14,975 nucleotides of DNA from Bacillota bacterium (GTDB lineage Bacteria > Bacillota > UBA4882 > UBA8346), in assembly GCA_003501335.1 (NCBI GenBank), contig DNPQ01000383.1, forward strand, positions 6,416 through 21,390. The letters are read 5' to 3'. Positions 14,074 to 14,975 of this stretch are shown here, piece after piece. Within the stretch, counting starts at the first letter, position 1. Each line of letters starts with the position of its first letter. The notes under the pieces were generated by a model, which saw only the letters and a list, made by a program, of their open reading frames with translations, had not been told where the DNA came from and searched no databases. The position numbers were made by a program, and so were the translations under genes.

Positions 14074-14105
14074 AAAAAAGAGACTCCTATCAAGGGGTAG
14101 AATCT
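14074..14105 (-). terminator. Possible leader attenuator before the S41 gene
   Basis: On the minus strand AGATTCTA (14098-14105) can pair with TAGGAGTCT (14081-14089), with one G-U pair and one bulged G, around an 8-nt loop. TTTTTT follows at 14074-14079. It lies between the sigma-H-like promoter and the ATG, so it could attenuate the S41 transcript. The stem is weak. Confidence 0.35.
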
Positions 14106-14106
14106 A

Positions 14107-14174
14107 TTTTCAAAATAACCGAATTTTATATAAATTCCCATAAAATAATTCCTCATTGATCCAATAATTCCTGC
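14107..14174 (-). repeat. Promoter/leader element, copy B
   Basis: This is the second copy of the element at 7289-7355, here upstream of the S41 peptidase gene. Landmarks in order on the minus strand are GGAATTATT (14163-14171), GGAATTAT (14145-14152), AATTTATA, and the identical ATTTTGAAAA (14107-14116). DNA on either side is not similar, apart from a few bases just before the -35 box. Confidence 0.7.
14146..14174 (-). promoter_or_regulatory. Sigma-H-like promoter of the S41 peptidase unit
   Basis: On the minus strand GCAGGAATT (14166-14174) fits RnAGGAwWW, and after 11 nt GAGGAATTA (14146-14154) fits RnnGAATww. All specified positions match. The transcript would carry a leader of about 115 nt before the S41 ATG. 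Confidence 0.6.
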
Positions 14175-14337
14175 CCGATCCAAATCTTATAAGACCTTAT
14201 CCAAAACAATCCTTAAATTCTTGTCAAAACTTGATTTCCTGTCCTCAACATCACTTTTGAATTTCAAAGCTTCGAAGTTCCCCTTTCACCCGAAACAATG
14301 GAAAGTAGAGCCCTCAACGGGATAAGATGTTTGATTG

Positions 14338-14373
14338 AAAAGCAGCCTCCATCTAGTTCTGGAGGCTGCTTTT
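14338..14373. terminator. Bidirectional intrinsic terminator
   Basis: A perfect 10-bp stem (AGCAGCCTCC at 14341-14350, GGAGGCTGCT at 14361-14370) with a 10-nt loop is flanked by AAAA on the left and TTTT on the right, so it works in both directions. For minus-strand traffic it closes the unit entering from the right edge. Weaker hairpins follow (for example 14378-14396). Confidence 0.8.
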
Positions 14374-14567
14374 CCCCGAGCAGTCTTTCTCTGCTCACCC
14401 TGCCGCTTTTTGTTCCCCTGTAACGGCAGTCTCTTTTTACCTAAATTTCTTTAAAACCCCAAAATTTACCGCCTTTTTTAAAGGCGTCGGATTAACCGGA
14501 TTTTTGTGTTCTAAGCTTTCTCTGTGTCAAGCCTCCACGCAGCACTTAGATTTTTTGCACCGAATTG

Positions 14568-14590
14568 TCTCTGGGGTCTCTGGGGTCTCC
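14568..14590. repeat. 9-bp tandem repeat, TCTCTGGGG type
   Basis: TCTCTGGGG occurs at 14568-14576 and again at 14577-14585, followed by a partial TCTCC. Related TCTCTGTGTC lies upstream at about 14519. On the minus strand this reads as GGAGACCCCAGAGA-type sequence inside a 38-codon ATG frame (14511-14627), which is probably not a gene. Confidence 0.6.
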
Positions 14591-14628
14591 GTGTCCTTGT
14601 GGTTTCATCTTTTTTCAAAACATCCATT

Positions 14629-14835
14629 TTATTTTTTTAACGCCCTCCTTCCCCTCCTGACCCTCCTAAACATTTCTAGCTGGGATTTCAAGTTGCCCAT
14701 CAAAATCCAGCCGGCAATACGGTCACTAGCTGGGAAAAGATAACCAATGAGGGGAACGAGGGGCAGGAGGTCCAAAAAAAACAAAATATAAATTACCCTT
14801 AAAAAAACTTCAAATCTGTCACCGCTGTGGCTCAA
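14629..14835 (-). CDS. Possible small membrane protein (68 residues)
   Basis: A TTG-started frame has AGGTGG 7 nt upstream, and its start overlaps the end of the heptad-repeat gene by 17 nt, so coupling is possible. A single hydrophobic stretch (FLRVIYILFFLDLLPLVPLI, about 11-30) would span the membrane. The C-terminal end is strongly basic (MFRRVRRGRRALKK). That basic tail is encoded by a simple 9-bp tandem repeat, which weakens the case. No family recognised; it may be a chance frame. Confidence 0.27.
   Translation of the reverse strand: MSHSGDRFEVFLRVIYILFFLDLLPLVPLIGYLFPASDRIAGWILMGNLKSQLEMFRRVRRGRRALKK
14643..14667. repeat. 9-bp tandem repeat, CCCTCCT type
   Basis: CCCTCCT recurs at 14643, 14652 and 14661, exactly 9 bp apart. 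The strand is fully polarised: pyrimidine on plus, AGGAGGG on minus. The minus form contains three AGGAGG Shine-Dalgarno-like cores in a row. Confidence 0.6.
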
Positions 14836-14975
14836 AATTACACCACCTCATGCGCAACCGCAACCGTTCAGTACGCATACGCAACTCTTCAGTATGCTTA
14901 CTGAGTCGTTCGGTAAACATACTCAACGGTTCGGTATGCATGCGCAACTCTTCGGTATGCTTACTCAGTCGTTCG
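14819..14975 (-). CDS. C-terminal end of a heptad-repeat protein (partial)
   Basis: The gene runs off the right edge; 51 C-terminal codons are visible. They form successive heptads ERLSKHT, EELRMHT, EPLSMFT, ERLSKHT, EELRMRT and ERLRLRM, then RWCNFEPQR and a TGA stop. Glu at position 1 and Leu at position 3 are invariant and Thr at 7 nearly so, while positions 2, 4, 5 and 6 vary. The Leu codon varies silently (CTG, TTG, CTC), as does Thr (ACC, ACT), which argues for coding on this strand. A seven-residue period with a fixed Leu suggests a long helical coiled coil. HTExL-type heptad proteins exist in other bacteria in my memory, with no settled function. The N-terminal part is not in the window. 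Confidence 0.6.
   Translation of the reverse strand, partial: ERLSKHTEELRMHTEPLSMFTERLSKHTEELRMRTERLRLRMRWCNFEPQR
14859..14975. repeat. 21-bp tandem repeat array, five full units and one partial, continuing off the edge
   Basis: Units start at 14859, 14880, 14901, 14922, 14943 and 14964. A higher-order 63-bp period is present: 14880-14912 and 14943-14975 agree at 31 of 33 positions. Each unit equals one heptad of the minus-strand protein. Some units can form small hairpins, for example TCAGTA/TACTGA around 14890-14903. Confidence 0.85.

Noticed and set aside
14511..14627. 38-codon minus-strand ORF (MDVLKKDETTRTRRPQRPQR...)
   Set aside because: It is read through the 9-bp repeat, and the nearest AGGAGGG is about 15 nt from the ATG. 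It is probably a chance frame in repetitive spacer DNA.
14850..14975. Open plus-strand frame through the 21-bp repeat (MRNRNRSVRIRN...)
   Set aside because: A 21-bp repeat without stops is open in several frames by default. The silent changes at Leu and Thr codons and the fixed Glu/Leu positions favour the minus strand.
14859..14975. CRISPR array
   Set aside because: The units are contiguous 21-bp repeats without spacers and encode a heptad protein.

Overview
The window looks like a chromosomal stretch from a member of the Bacillota (Firmicutes). Every convincing gene lies on the minus strand. Most starts have strong AGGAG/AAGGAG/AGGTGG ribosome binding sites, and GTG and TTG starts are common. 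Intergenic DNA is AT-rich, and several intrinsic terminators are clear. Relatives of Bacillus proteins occur (a YdaF-type acetyltransferase, a DUF4259 protein), and two promoters match the sigma-H consensus. No rRNA, tRNA, CRISPR array, insertion sequence or phage module was seen.

Read in the direction of transcription (right to left), the window opens with the C-terminal end of a gene built on a 21-bp (heptad) repeat. About 800 bp without a confident gene follows. It holds 9-bp tandem repeats, a possible small membrane-protein ORF, a bidirectional terminator and a sigma-H-like promoter. The next unit encodes an exported S41 peptidase, a short QueG-like iron-sulfur protein and a RimL/YdaF-type acetyltransferase. 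A dead acetyltransferase fragment, a tandem-GNAT protein, a small coupled ORF, a RimJ/RimL-like acetyltransferase, a class C beta-lactamase-like serine hydrolase and a small HTH-like protein come after it.

Further left are a four-helix membrane protein with its own promoter and terminator, and an exported DUF6150-like repeat protein. The repeat protein has a sigma-H-like promoter inside a ~67-bp element shared with the S41 gene. Next come a broken reading frame ending in a terminator, a two-helix membrane protein, another GNAT protein and a secreted protein of unknown function with its own terminator. The last unit (about 4300 down to 190) is a compact run of six genes: DUF4259 protein, Nudix hydrolase, YCII-like protein, alpha/beta hydrolase, GNAT protein and 2,3-diketo-L-gulonate reductase. 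The left edge holds a frame-disrupted gene remnant.

Functionally this is accessory, housekeeping-adjacent DNA: small-molecule acetyltransferases (five intact genes with six GNAT domains, plus one fragment), hydrolases and envelope proteins, mixed with decaying genes. I see no complete pathway or defence system. The most interesting structures are the shared promoter/leader element in front of two exported-protein genes, the heptad-repeat gene at the right edge, and the exported repeat protein.
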